Positions 31,440-40,249 of a stretch of DNA of 58,866 nt are shown here, piece after piece (positions within the stretch are counted from its first letter, which is position 1; each line of letters opens with the position of its first letter). The notes beneath the pieces were generated by a model. That model saw nothing but the letters and a program-made list of their open reading frames with translations. It did no database searches and had not been told where the DNA came from. The DNA is from CAYONP01 sp964405335. GTDB taxonomy: Bacteria > Armatimonadota > UBA10988. Location: the NCBI GenBank assembly GCA_964405335.1, contig CAYONP010000028.1:1-58866 (forward strand). Direction: 5' to 3'. The position numbers and the translations under genes were made by a program.

Positions 31440-32891
31440 TCAGCCCGGTGGCGCCGCGGACCAGCGGAGATCGAGCTGGCGGGCGGCCCGGACCTCGTCG
31501 AGCCGGCGCACCGGGGCGTTGTGCGGCGCGCCGTGGACCCAGCCGGGATCGGTCCGGACCTCCTCGGCGATGCGTTGCATCACCGACGCGAACGCCTCGA
31601 GCGTCTCGCGGGTCTCGGTCTCGACCGGCTCGATCAACATGCACTCCTCGACGGTCAGCGGCCAGTAGATCGTCGGCGGGTGGTAGCCGAAGTCGATCAG
31701 CCGCTTGGCCACGTCGAGCGTGCTCGAGCCCTGCTCCTTCTGCCGCCGGCCACTGAGCGCGAACTCGTGCATCACCGTCCGGTCACAGGTCACCTCGTAA
31801 TCGTCGCGCAGCAGCTCGCGCAGGTAGTTGGCGTTCAGCACCGCGTCGCCACTGACCTGCCGCAGCTCCTCGGGGCCGTGGGCGCGCAAGTAGCAGAGGG
31901 CCCGTAGCAGCACCCCGATGTTGCCATGGAACTGCATCAGCGGCCCGATGCTCCGCGGCGACGACTCGATCAGGTGGTAGCTGCCATCCTGCTCGGCCAC
32001 GCGCGGCAGTGGCAGGTAGGGTTCGAGGCGGGCCGCCACGCCGACCGGCCCGGCGCCGGGTCCGCCGCCGCCGTGCGGGGTCGAGAAGGTCTTGTGGACG
32101 TTGACGTGGACCACGTCGAAGCCCATGTCGCCCGGTCGCGCGCGGCCGAGGATGCCGTTCAGGTTGGCCCCGTCGTAGTAGAGCAGCGCCCCGGCGTCGT
32201 GGCAGATGCGGGCAACCTCGAGGATGCGGTCTTCGAACAGCCCGAGCGTGTTGGGGTTGGTCAGCATCAGCGCCGCGGTCTGCTCGCCGACCACCCGGCG
32301 CAGGTCGTCGCAGTCGACGCCGCCGCGGGCGTCGGACTTGACCTCGACCACCTCGAACCCGCACAGCGCGGCGCTGGCCGGGTTGGTCCCATGCGCGCCG
32401 TCGGGCACAATCACCTGGCTCCGCGCGCCGCCCTGGTCGCGGTGCCAGGCGCGGACAATCATCATCCCGGCCAGCTCGCCGTGCGCGCCGGCGGCAGGCG
32501 CCAGCGAGAAGGCGGCCATGCCGCAGATCTCGGCGATCAGCCGCTCGACCGACCAGAGTGCGGCCAGCGTGCCCTGCACCAGCTCGTCCGGCGCCAGGGG
32601 ATGCGCGCCGAGGAAGGCCGGCTGCCCAGCGACCCGCTCGTTGATCTTCGGGTTGTACTTCATGGTGCAACTGCCGAGCGGGTAGAAGCCGACGTCGATC
32701 CCGAAGTTGCGTCGCGACAGGGCGACGAAATGGCGCACCGTCTCGGGCTCGGCCAGCTCGGGCAGCAGCGGTGGATCGGCCCGGCGCAGCGCCGGCGGGA
32801 GCAGCTCGTCGAGCGGCCGCTCGGGCACGTCGCTGCCGGCGACGACGTTCGCGCGCCGGCCGGGAACCGACTTCTCAAAGCTCAACTGCAT
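31440..32891 (-). CDS. gcvPB: Glycine dehydrogenase (decarboxylating) subunit 2, P-protein
   Basis: This 483-aa subunit carries the pyridoxal phosphate site of the glycine cleavage P-protein. Lys267 sits in NVHKTFSTPHGGGGPGAGP, preceded by YYDGANLNGILG and VPDGAHGTNPASAA. The N-terminal FYPLGSCTMKYNPKINE is also diagnostic. With GcvPA it decarboxylates glycine and passes the aminomethyl group to lipoyl-GcvH. The ATG is 3 nt after the stop of the 119-aa gene. In most genomes with the split P-protein gcvPB directly follows gcvPA, so the small gene between them is unusual. gcvT and gcvH are not in this window and must lie elsewhere. Confidence 0.97.
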   Translation of the reverse strand: MQLSFEKSVPGRRANVVAGSDVPERPLDELLPPALRRADPPLLPELAEPETVRHFVALSRRNFGIDVGFYPLGSCTMKYNPKINERVAGQPAFLGAHPLAPDELVQGTLAALWSVERLIAEICGMAAFSLAPAAGAHGELAGMMIVRAWHRDQGGARSQVIVPDGAHGTNPASAALCGFEVVEVKSDARGGVDCDDLRRVVGEQTAALMLTNPNTLGLFEDRILEVARICHDAGALLYYDGANLNGILGRARPGDMGFDVVHVNVHKTFSTPHGGGGPGAGPVGVAARLEPYLPLPRVAEQDGSYHLIESSPRSIGPLMQFHGNIGVLLRALCYLRAHGPEELRQVSGDAVLNANYLRELLRDDYEVTCDRTVMHEFALSGRRQKEQGSSTLDVAKRLIDFGYHPPTIYWPLTVEECMLIEPVETETRETLEAFASVMQRIAEEVRTDPGWVHGAPHNAPVRRLDEVRAARQLDLRWSAAPPG

Positions 32892-32894
32892 CGG

Positions 32895-33254
32895 CTACAA
32901 CTCCGTCAGCGCATCGCGGAAGGCCTCGAGCGACTGGGCCCGCGGCGCGGCGACCACGGCGTCGAACAGCCCGCGCAGCGCGAACACGCCCGCGGCGCCG
33001 GCCAGCTCGTTCATCGCCGTTTCGCCCAGCACGGCCAGCTTCTCATCGAGTTGGTTGAGCAGCGTCAGGGTGAGGCTGCCGTCGGCCGGCCGCACCTGCT
33101 GCTTGACCTGGATCGCGGTGTAGGCCAGGTGCACCGCGAAGTCGTCGCGCACGGCGGCGCGCTTGCCGCCCTCGGCCGGCGTCCAGGCGAGCTTGCCCGC
33201 CTTCGTCTTCTCGGCCAGTTGGTTGACGATGCGCAGCCACTCCTCGCCGCTCAT
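32895..33254 (-). CDS. Small protein of unknown function between gcvPA and gcvPB
   Basis: This 119-aa acidic-to-neutral protein is not recognised by name. It begins with EEWLRIVNQLAEKTKAGKLAWTPAEGG, a pattern (Thr-x-x-Gly-Lys-Leu-x-Trp) seen in small bacterial domains of unknown function. A predicted strand pair follows, then helices ending in FALRGLFDAVV. It has no signal or membrane segment. The start ATG overlaps the gcvPA stop (ATGA), GGAG lies upstream, and its stop is 3 nt from the gcvPB ATG, so it is made in step with both P-protein subunits. A helper or regulator of the GcvPA/GcvPB complex is possible; chance insertion of an unrelated gene is the alternative. Confidence 0.82.
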   Translation of the reverse strand: MSGEEWLRIVNQLAEKTKAGKLAWTPAEGGKRAAVRDDFAVHLAYTAIQVKQQVRPADGSLTLTLLNQLDEKLAVLGETAMNELAGAAGVFALRGLFDAVVAAPRAQSLEAFRDALTEL

Positions 33255-34585
33255 GACGCTGCTCCGAGGACCGCGACCAGGCGGTCCATCTCGGCCCGGG
33301 TGCGCTGCTCCGTGGCGCAGAGCAGCAGCCCGCCGGCCAGCTCGGGATCCCAGCGCTCCAACGGCAGGCCGGCCAGCAGCCCGGCCTCGGCCGCGCGGCG
33401 CCAGGCGCCGGTCGCGTCGGGCAGCCGGACGGCGAACTCGTTGAAGTGCGGACCGTCGCCGAGCGGCTCGACGCCGGGCACAGCCAGCAGCCGCTCGCGC
33501 AGATAGGCCGCGTGGCGCAGGTTGACCTCGGCCAGGTCGGCCAGGCCTCGGCGGCCGAGCAGGGTCAGGTAGATGGTCGCCCGGAGGGCCATCAGCGCCT
33601 GGTTGGTGCAGACGTTGCTGGTCGCTTTGTCGCGCCGGATGTGCTGCTCGCGCGCCTGGAGCGTGAGCACGAACCCGCGCTCGCCGTTGGCATCCACGGT
33701 CGCGCCGACGATCCGCCCGGGCATCTTGCGCAGCAGCGTCTCGCGCGCGGCCATGAAGCCCAGGTAGGGCCCACCGTACTGCAACGGGATGCCGAGCGGC
33801 TGGCCCTCGCCAACACAGATGTCTGCGCCCATCTCGCCGGGCGACTTGACGATGCCCAGCGCAATCGGGTTGGCGACCACCACAAGCAGCGCGCCCTGGC
33901 GGTGGCAGACCTCGGCGGCGGCGGTGTAGTCGACCACCTCGCCGAGCATCGTCGGCAACTGGACCACCAGCGCGCTGGCCGGTGCGCGCGTCAGCTCGGC
34001 CTCAATGGTGTCGGTGGTCAGTCGGCCGAGTCGGTCGCCGACGGCGTCGAGCTCGAACTCGGCGGCGCGGGCGTAGCTGGCCAGCGCGGCGCGGATGCGC
34101 GGGTTGACCGCCGTGCCGAGCAGGAAGCGCCCCGCGCGGACCTGCCGCTCAGCCATGATCAGGGCTTCCCAGGTGGCGCTGGCGCCGTCATAGAGCGAGG
34201 CGTTGCTGACCGCCAGACCGGTCAGCTCGCAGATCATGGTCTGGTATTCGTAAATCGCCTGCAGGATGCCCTGCGTCATCTCGGGCTGATACGGCGTGTA
34301 GCCGGTGTAGAACTCGGCCCGGCCGGCGAGCTCATCGACGGCGGCGGGGACATAGTGGTCGTAGGCCCCGGCGCCGAGGAAGCAGATCAGGCCGGCGGCG
34401 CGGTTGGCTTCAGCGTAGCCGGAGAAGAGGCGCAGTAGCTCAGGCTCGGCCAGCGCCGGTGGCACCGCGAGCGCCGGGTTGCGCAGCGCGGCGGGGATGT
34501 CGGCGAACAGCGCCTCGACCGACTCGACGCCGATCCGTTCGAGCATGATCCGGCGATCGTCGGGCACATGTGACTGGTAACCCAC
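33251..34585 (-). CDS. gcvPA: Glycine dehydrogenase (decarboxylating) subunit 1, P-protein
   Basis: This 444-aa protein matches the N-terminal half of the glycine cleavage P-protein: FLGAGAYDHYVPAAVDEL, FYTGYTPYQPEMTQGILQAIYEYQTMI, NASLYDGASATWEA, and GERGFVLTLQAREQHIRRDKATSNVCTNQAL near the C-terminus. It forms a heterotetramer with GcvPB; the PLP lysine is on the other subunit. The start is a GTG at 34585 with GGAGAGG some 10 nt upstream. It is the first gene of the leftward operon gcvPA, 119-aa gene, gcvPB, KaiC-like gene, and is divergent from the leaderless secreted protein gene. Confidence 0.97.
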   Translation of the reverse strand: MGYQSHVPDDRRIMLERIGVESVEALFADIPAALRNPALAVPPALAEPELLRLFSGYAEANRAAGLICFLGAGAYDHYVPAAVDELAGRAEFYTGYTPYQPEMTQGILQAIYEYQTMICELTGLAVSNASLYDGASATWEALIMAERQVRAGRFLLGTAVNPRIRAALASYARAAEFELDAVGDRLGRLTTDTIEAELTRAPASALVVQLPTMLGEVVDYTAAAEVCHRQGALLVVVANPIALGIVKSPGEMGADICVGEGQPLGIPLQYGGPYLGFMAARETLLRKMPGRIVGATVDANGERGFVLTLQAREQHIRRDKATSNVCTNQALMALRATIYLTLLGRRGLADLAEVNLRHAAYLRERLLAVPGVEPLGDGPHFNEFAVRLPDATGAWRRAAEAGLLAGLPLERWDPELAGGLLLCATEQRTRAEMDRLVAVLGAAS

Positions 34586-34641
34586 GGGCGCTACGTCCTC
34601 TCCGTCCGGTCGCGCCGGCTGCGCCGCTCTTCGCCGGCGGC

Positions 34642-34671
34642 TTGACCGGCCCTTCTCCAGACCGCTACAAT
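34642..34671 (+). promoter_or_regulatory. Promoter for a probable leaderless transcript
   Basis: TTGACC, an 18-nt spacer and TACAAT end 7 nt before the ATG at 34679. Transcription would start at or next to the A of that ATG, and no ribosome site is present. Confidence 0.65.
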
Positions 34672-34678
34672 GCGCTTG

Positions 34679-36052
34679 ATGAGCGCCCCCCGCCGCCTCG
34701 TTCCGCTGCTCGTCCTCGGCGGCCTCGCCGCGGGCGCCCCGCTGCCTGAGCCACTCGGCCCCGGCGCCGGCGGCTACTGGCTCGACTCCTCACCCGAGCT
34801 GCGCTGCGACACCGCCGCCAAGGCGCTCCGGCCGACCCGGCGCGGCGTCCCGGCCTGGTGCGTCTACGAGTTTGAAGCGACCGGCCCGCAGCCGCAACTG
34901 CTCGTCCGTTACCGCGCCGCCTGCGGCCTGGACGACCGCGTGTTGACCGAGGTCGCCTGGCCCGGCGGGCCCTTCGCACCGCTGCCCGACCCGGAGCCGG
35001 CCGGGCAGCTCCGCCGGCACGACCTGACGCCCTACCTGCGCGAGGGCGGCCGGCTGCTGGTCCGCCTGACCCTGGCAGCCGCTGGCGAACCGGCGCGCGT
35101 CGGCCTGAGCGAGCTGAGCTGGGAGCTCGACCAGGTGCGGCGCACGCCCGGCACCGCGCCACTGCCGCCGGCGACCTGGCTGGCCGGCGCCGAGCGCGCG
35201 CTGCGCGAGCGTCGCCTGGCCCCCGGCCGGGCGCCCGATTCCACGCCGCCGCGCGGCGCGGGTCGGCGCCGACAGGCCGTCCCGGCGCTCTGGCAGCCGC
35301 TGGGGCAGGGCTGGCTGGCGGCCGACTGGCGACCCGGTCGCGATGCGCCCGCGCTGATCTGGACCGTCGTCGCCCGCCCGGGCGGGCAGGGCGGCAGCCT
35401 GGCCGTCGACGAGCTGCCGCGCGACGCGCATGCGCTGGCCTATCTGCCGCTCGGCGCGCGGGTCGATCCGCCGCCGACGGCCGCCACGCCGTGGCCCGAG
35501 GTCGCCGTCGAGGGCGTGGCCGAGCCGGGCGACGCGGTCGAGCTCCGCCGCTGCGGGCGGCTCGAGCTGCGCTGGATCGCCGTCCGGCGCCCGCCCGGCA
35601 GGCTGCTCTGCCAGGCGGTGGTGCACAACCACACCAGCGAGTCGATCGCAGGCAACCTGCGCCTCCGGCTGGTCGATGATCAGGATAGAGAGACGGCGCG
35701 CGCGGTCGCCGGCGCCGATTTCCCGGCCGGCGACTGGCTGGCCGAGGTGGTGGTCGAGCATCGCCCCGCGGCGCGCCTGGAGCTGACCGTCGACGACGGC
35801 ACGGTCGTGCTCGATAGCCAGACCTGCGCGGTCGGCGGCGGCTCGGTCGAACTGGTCGACGGCGAGGTCTATGTTGATGGTCGGCCTCGCGCGGTGCCGC
35901 GACTGACCGCGCCGGTCGCGCCGGCCCGCGTGGCGGCGGCCGAGGCGGCCGGCGAGCTGCTGCTGATCCGGGCGCCGTCGGCGCAGCTCGCGGCGCAGCG
36001 GCTGCTCTGGTCGGCCAGCCCGGCGGTGGCCGGCGTGCTGCCGGTGGAGTGA
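34679..36052 (+). CDS. Secreted protein of unknown function upstream of PBP1A
   Basis: This 457-aa protein is not recognised. Its N-terminus is a signal peptide (MSAPRRLVPLLVLGGLAAGA) and the rest is rich in beta strands with alternating charged and hydrophobic residues, without transmembrane segments. The ATG at 34679 is chosen because it coincides with the transcription start predicted from the promoter; an ATG 9 nt upstream (34670) overlaps the -10. Its stop overlaps the PBP1A GTG by 4 nt. The coupling suggests a periplasmic role linked to peptidoglycan synthesis, for instance as a PBP partner, but this is inferred from position alone. Confidence 0.78.
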   Translation: MSAPRRLVPLLVLGGLAAGAPLPEPLGPGAGGYWLDSSPELRCDTAAKALRPTRRGVPAWCVYEFEATGPQPQLLVRYRAACGLDDRVLTEVAWPGGPFAPLPDPEPAGQLRRHDLTPYLREGGRLLVRLTLAAAGEPARVGLSELSWELDQVRRTPGTAPLPPATWLAGAERALRERRLAPGRAPDSTPPRGAGRRRQAVPALWQPLGQGWLAADWRPGRDAPALIWTVVARPGGQGGSLAVDELPRDAHALAYLPLGARVDPPPTAATPWPEVAVEGVAEPGDAVELRRCGRLELRWIAVRRPPGRLLCQAVVHNHTSESIAGNLRLRLVDDQDRETARAVAGADFPAGDWLAEVVVEHRPAARLELTVDDGTVVLDSQTCAVGGGSVELVDGEVYVDGRPRAVPRLTAPVAPARVAAAEAAGELLLIRAPSAQLAAQRLLWSASPAVAGVLPVE

Positions 36053-38244
36053 GTGTGACCCCGCGACGCGTGGCGGCGCTGAGCGTGCTGACGGCCCTCG
36101 GCCTGGGGGTCGGCGCCGGCTGCTACGCCTGGCGGCAGGGCGAGCAGGCGCTGGAGCGGCTGCGTCAAGGCCTGCCCGAGGTCGACCCGCCGGGCACCTA
36201 TCGCCCGCCGCTGAAGACCCGCATCCTGGCCGCCGACGGCACGCTGCTGACCGAGATCTACAGTGAGAACCGCGAGCTGCTGACGCTCGACGAGGTGCCG
36301 CCGGCGCTGATCGCCGCGACCGTGGCCAGCGAGGACCGGCGGTTCTACCGCCACAGCGGCATCAGCCTGCGCGGCGTGGCGCGCGCGGCACTGGCCAACT
36401 ATCGCCGCGGCCGACAGGCCGAGGGTGCGAGCACGATCACCATGCAGCTCGCGCGCGACCTCTACCTCAGTCGCGAGAAGACCTGGGACCGCAAGATCCG
36501 CGAGGCGCTGCTGGCCGTCGAGATCGAGAAGCTCTACGCCAAGGAAGAGATCCTCGAGCTTTACCTCAACCAAATCAACTACGGCAAGGGCGCCTATGGC
36601 GTGCGCACCGCGGCGCGGATGTATTTCGGCTGCGAGCCGCGCGAGCTGACCCTGGCCCAGTGCGCGGCGCTGGCCGCGGTGCCACAGCGGCCGAGCGACT
36701 ACCACCTCTACGCCGACGCGGCCGGCGCCGCGCGGCGGCGTGACCGCATCCTCGACCAGATGTTCGAGCAGCGGGCGATCAGCGCCCCCGAGCGCGACGC
36801 GGCGAAGGCCGAGCCGCTGGTGATCGAGCCGTTCGTGCCGCCCGACTGGACCCCGTCGCACGCGCCATACTACACCAGTTGGGCGATTCGCGAGGTGGTC
36901 GACCTGCTCGGCGAGGATGCCGTCTATCGCGGCGGCCTGCAGGTCCAGACGGCGCTTGATCTGGAGCTGCAACGCGTGGCCGACCAGGCGGTGCGGGCGG
37001 CCGTCGCCCGTGCCCGGCCGCGCGGCGCGACCGACGGCGCGGCGGTGCTGCTCGATCCGTTCAGCGGCCGGATCCTCGCCCTCGCCGGTGGCGGCGACTG
37101 GGGCAGCAGCCAGTTCAACCGCGCGACGCAGGCCCGCCGCCAGCCCGGCTCGGCGTTCAAGGTGTTCGTCTACACCGCCGCGCTCGACCGCGGCTACCGG
37201 CCCGACGACACCATCCTCGACCGGCCGTTCACCTGGCGCGAGGAGTATGCCGAGCCGTGGAGCCCGCGCAACTACGACGGCGTCTACCGCGGCGAGGTGA
37301 GCCTGCAGACGGCGCTCGGGCTGTCCATCAACGTCGCCGCCGCGCGGCTGGCCGAGCGGGTCGGCATCCGGGCGATCATGGGCTATGCCCAGCGGATGGG
37401 CATTCGCTCTCCGCTGCGCCCGGTGCGTTCGCTCTGCCTCGGCACCAGTGAGGTGACCCTGCTCGAGCTGACCAGCGCCTACGGCTGCTTCCCCGCCGGC
37501 GGACTGGCCGTCGCGCCGTCGACGCTGGTGCGCATCGACGGCCCGGACGGCAAGCCGGTGTTCATCCGCCGGCCGAAGCGCCAGCCGGCGATCAGTCCCG
37601 GCGTGGCGGCCGAGATGGTCGGTATGCTGCGCGGCGCGATGCAGAGCGGCACCGGCCGGCCGGCGGCGTTCGGCGTGCCCCACGGCGGCAAGACCGGCAC
37701 CACGCAGAACGCCCGCGACGCCTGGTTCATCGGCTTCACCCCGCACTATGTCTGCGGTGTCTGGCTGGGCAACGACAACACCCGGCGCGGCATGAGCGGC
37801 GTCTATGGCGGCACCTTCTGCGGCCCGGCCTGGCGGAGCATCGTCCAGGCGGCGATTGCCCGCGACGGCGGCCCCGGCGAGTTTCGTTCACCCGACTGGA
37901 GCGCCCGCTTCGACGACTCGGACGAGGCGCTCGGCGAGCGGATCACGATCACCAGCCGAGTGATTCCCGCGGCGCCCGAAGAGACGGTCGATCCCATCGA
38001 CGAGGCGGTGCGCCAGATTCAGGAAGACCGCGCGGCCCGGGGCGACGATCCGGGCGACCTGCCGGCGCAGCGCCCGGCGCGCTGGTACGAACCCGAGCCC
38101 ACGCCGCCGGCGACCGGCGAGCTGCCCGAGGCGGCCGGGCCGGCGGCCGAGCCGGCACCGCTGGCCGGCGAGGCGACGCTGCCGGCGGCGCCGGACGAGA
38201 AGGAGCGGCCCGAGCCGCGGCCGGCGCCGCCGCCGGAGCCGTGA
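36049..38244 (+). CDS. Penicillin-binding protein 1A, bifunctional peptidoglycan synthase
   Basis: This 731-aa class A PBP has one N-terminal membrane helix, a GT51 glycosyltransferase domain (catalytic Glu95 in ASEDRRFYRHSGI, then EGASTITMQLARDLYLS) and a transpeptidase domain with Ser368 in PGSAFK, SIN at 426-428 and KTG at 548-550. It polymerises lipid II and cross-links peptide stems in the periplasm. The last 100 residues are a Pro/Ala/Glu-rich tail that is probably disordered. GTG starts exist at 36049 and 36055; the second has a better distance to GGAG. The gene overlaps the upstream secreted protein gene and is followed after 10 nt by PBP2. Confidence 0.96.
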   Translation: MSVTPRRVAALSVLTALGLGVGAGCYAWRQGEQALERLRQGLPEVDPPGTYRPPLKTRILAADGTLLTEIYSENRELLTLDEVPPALIAATVASEDRRFYRHSGISLRGVARAALANYRRGRQAEGASTITMQLARDLYLSREKTWDRKIREALLAVEIEKLYAKEEILELYLNQINYGKGAYGVRTAARMYFGCEPRELTLAQCAALAAVPQRPSDYHLYADAAGAARRRDRILDQMFEQRAISAPERDAAKAEPLVIEPFVPPDWTPSHAPYYTSWAIREVVDLLGEDAVYRGGLQVQTALDLELQRVADQAVRAAVARARPRGATDGAAVLLDPFSGRILALAGGGDWGSSQFNRATQARRQPGSAFKVFVYTAALDRGYRPDDTILDRPFTWREEYAEPWSPRNYDGVYRGEVSLQTALGLSINVAAARLAERVGIRAIMGYAQRMGIRSPLRPVRSLCLGTSEVTLLELTSAYGCFPAGGLAVAPSTLVRIDGPDGKPVFIRRPKRQPAISPGVAAEMVGMLRGAMQSGTGRPAAFGVPHGGKTGTTQNARDAWFIGFTPHYVCGVWLGNDNTRRGMSGVYGGTFCGPAWRSIVQAAIARDGGPGEFRSPDWSARFDDSDEALGERITITSRVIPAAPEETVDPIDEAVRQIQEDRAARGDDPGDLPAQRPARWYEPEPTPPATGELPEAAGPAAEPAPLAGEATLPAAPDEKERPEPRPAPPPEP

Positions 38245-38254
38245 GACACCGCCG

Positions 38255-40249
38255 ATGATGCGCCTGCCGGCCTATAGCCTGGACACCGACGAGAGCCTGC
38301 CGCGCGACTGCGTCAAGCGGGTCTGGATCCTGCGCGCCGGCATTCTGCTCCTGCTCGCCGGGCTGCTCGCCAGGCTCTGGGTCCTGCAGGTCGTGCGCTA
38401 CACGCAGTATGAGCGGAAGGCCAGCGGCAACCGCGTGCGGCTGGTGCCGACCGACGCGCCGCGCGGCGGGATCTACGACCGCCGGGGCCGCGTGCTGGCC
38501 ACCTGCCGCATGGGCTACCGGGTCTCGATTCTCAATCTGGCCGCCGACCGCACGCGGCCCGAGCGGCGGCGCTTCGGCGCCGCCGCGGCCGCCGAGGAGG
38601 CCCTGCCGCGGCCCGCGCCGGCCGGCCAACTGGCCGAGCTCCAGGCGTTGCTCGGCCTGCCGCCCGGCGAGGTGGCGCGCATCACCGCCGAGCTGTCGGA
38701 CGAGACGCGGCCGCAGTTTCAGCCGGCGGTGGTGCGCGACGACCTGACCGTGACCGAGCGGACGCGGATCGAGGAGCGGCTGTGGCGGTTGCCCAACGTG
38801 ATCATCGAGAAGGTGCCGCTGCGCTACTACCCCGCCGGCGCGGTCACCGCGCACCTGGTCGGTCATGTCGGCAGCATCTCGCCCGAGCGGCTGGCGCAGC
38901 GACAGGAGCGGCAGAACGCCGAGGGGCGGGCGCTCGAGGCCGAGCTGGCCCGGGCGCGGCGCGAGCTGCCGGACGAGCAGGTCGGCCGCATCGCCGAGCT
39001 GAGCGAGCAACTGACCGTGCTCGACCGGCTCCGCCGGCGGACCGACCTGATCGTCGGCATCGGCGGGCTCGAGCTGCAGTATGACCAGCAGCTCGAGGGC
39101 GAGGCCGGCCTGCGCACCTGGCAGGTCAATGCGCGCAACCTGCCGGTCGAGCTGATGTCAACCGCCGACGGCGAGGCCGGCCGCGCGCTGGTGCTCAACC
39201 TCGACCTCGACCTGCAGCGCCTGGCCATGCGCCTGCTCGCCGGCCGAGCGGGCGCGGCGGTTGCCATCGACCCGCGCGACGGCGCCGTCCTGTGCCTGGC
39301 GGCGAGCCCGAGCTACGATCCCAACCTGTTCATCCCGCGCATCTCGCGGGCCGATTACCAGCGGATCCTCGACCATCCTAAGCACCCGCTGCAGAATCGC
39401 GCGATCCAGAACACCTATGCGCCCGGCTCGACCTTCAAGATGGTCACCTCCACCGCGGGGCTGGCGAGCGGGGTGATGACGCCGCAATTCGGCGTCTCGT
39501 GCGCCGGCGGGCTGACCATCGGCCGGCGGCTCAAGCGCTGCTGGAACGTGCACGGCGGCGGGATCGATCTGACCCGGGCGCTGGCCGTCTCGTGCGACAC
39601 TTACTTTTACGCCGCGGCGCTGCGCATGGGGCCCGAGGTGATCCGGCAGGCGGCCCGCGGCTACGGCCTCGGCCGGCCGACCGGCATCGACCTGCCGCAC
39701 GAGGCGTCGGGCCGCGTGCCTGATGCCGAGTGGCACCAGTCGCACCACGATCGGCCCTGGTCGGCCGGCGACACGGCGAACATCAGCATCGGCCAGGGCG
39801 ACATCGCCTGCACCGTGCTGCAGGTGGCCCACTTCTGCGCGGCGGTGGCCAACCGCGGCGTGGCCTACCGCCCGCAACTGGTGCGCGAGATCCGCGACCG
39901 CGAACGCGAGCAGGTGCTCCGGCCGTGGCTGCCTGAGGTCAGCGAGCGGATCGACCTGCCGGCAGACCAGCTCGAGCGCGTGCGCCGCGGGATGCTGGCC
40001 GCTGCCGAGGGCGGCACCGCGTCGATCCTGCGGCTGCCTGGCGTTGCCGTCGCCGGCAAGACCGGCTCGGCCGAGGACCCGCCGCGCCCGTTGCCGCACG
40101 CCTGGATCGCCGGCTTTGCGCCGTACGATCAGCCGACCATCGCGGTGGCGGTGCTGGTCGAGAACAGCGGTCACGGGAGCGAGCACGCCGGGCCGATCGC
40201 CCGCGCGCTGATGGCGCAGCATCTGCAGGTGGCGGAGACCAGCGAGTGA
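38255..40249 (+). CDS. mrdA: Penicillin-binding protein 2, elongation-type transpeptidase
   Basis: This 664-aa class B PBP has an N-terminal helix (about residues 23-45), then RGGIYDRRGRVLA and a pedestal domain. The transpeptidase shows Ser392 in PGSTFK, SCD at 446-448 and KTG at 602-604. The SxD form with DTYFY afterwards is typical of PBP2/MrdA rather than FtsI. It cross-links peptidoglycan during side-wall growth, usually with RodA. No rodA, mreB, mreC or mreD is in this window, so the usual cluster is broken up. Compared with typical MrdA there is an extra charged coiled segment at about residues 210-265. The ATG at 38255 has only a distant GGAG; 38258 is an alternative. Confidence 0.94.
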   Translation: MMRLPAYSLDTDESLPRDCVKRVWILRAGILLLLAGLLARLWVLQVVRYTQYERKASGNRVRLVPTDAPRGGIYDRRGRVLATCRMGYRVSILNLAADRTRPERRRFGAAAAAEEALPRPAPAGQLAELQALLGLPPGEVARITAELSDETRPQFQPAVVRDDLTVTERTRIEERLWRLPNVIIEKVPLRYYPAGAVTAHLVGHVGSISPERLAQRQERQNAEGRALEAELARARRELPDEQVGRIAELSEQLTVLDRLRRRTDLIVGIGGLELQYDQQLEGEAGLRTWQVNARNLPVELMSTADGEAGRALVLNLDLDLQRLAMRLLAGRAGAAVAIDPRDGAVLCLAASPSYDPNLFIPRISRADYQRILDHPKHPLQNRAIQNTYAPGSTFKMVTSTAGLASGVMTPQFGVSCAGGLTIGRRLKRCWNVHGGGIDLTRALAVSCDTYFYAAALRMGPEVIRQAARGYGLGRPTGIDLPHEASGRVPDAEWHQSHHDRPWSAGDTANISIGQGDIACTVLQVAHFCAAVANRGVAYRPQLVREIRDREREQVLRPWLPEVSERIDLPADQLERVRRGMLAAAEGGTASILRLPGVAVAGKTGSAEDPPRPLPHAWIAGFAPYDQPTIAVAVLVENSGHGSEHAGPIARALMAQHLQVAETSE

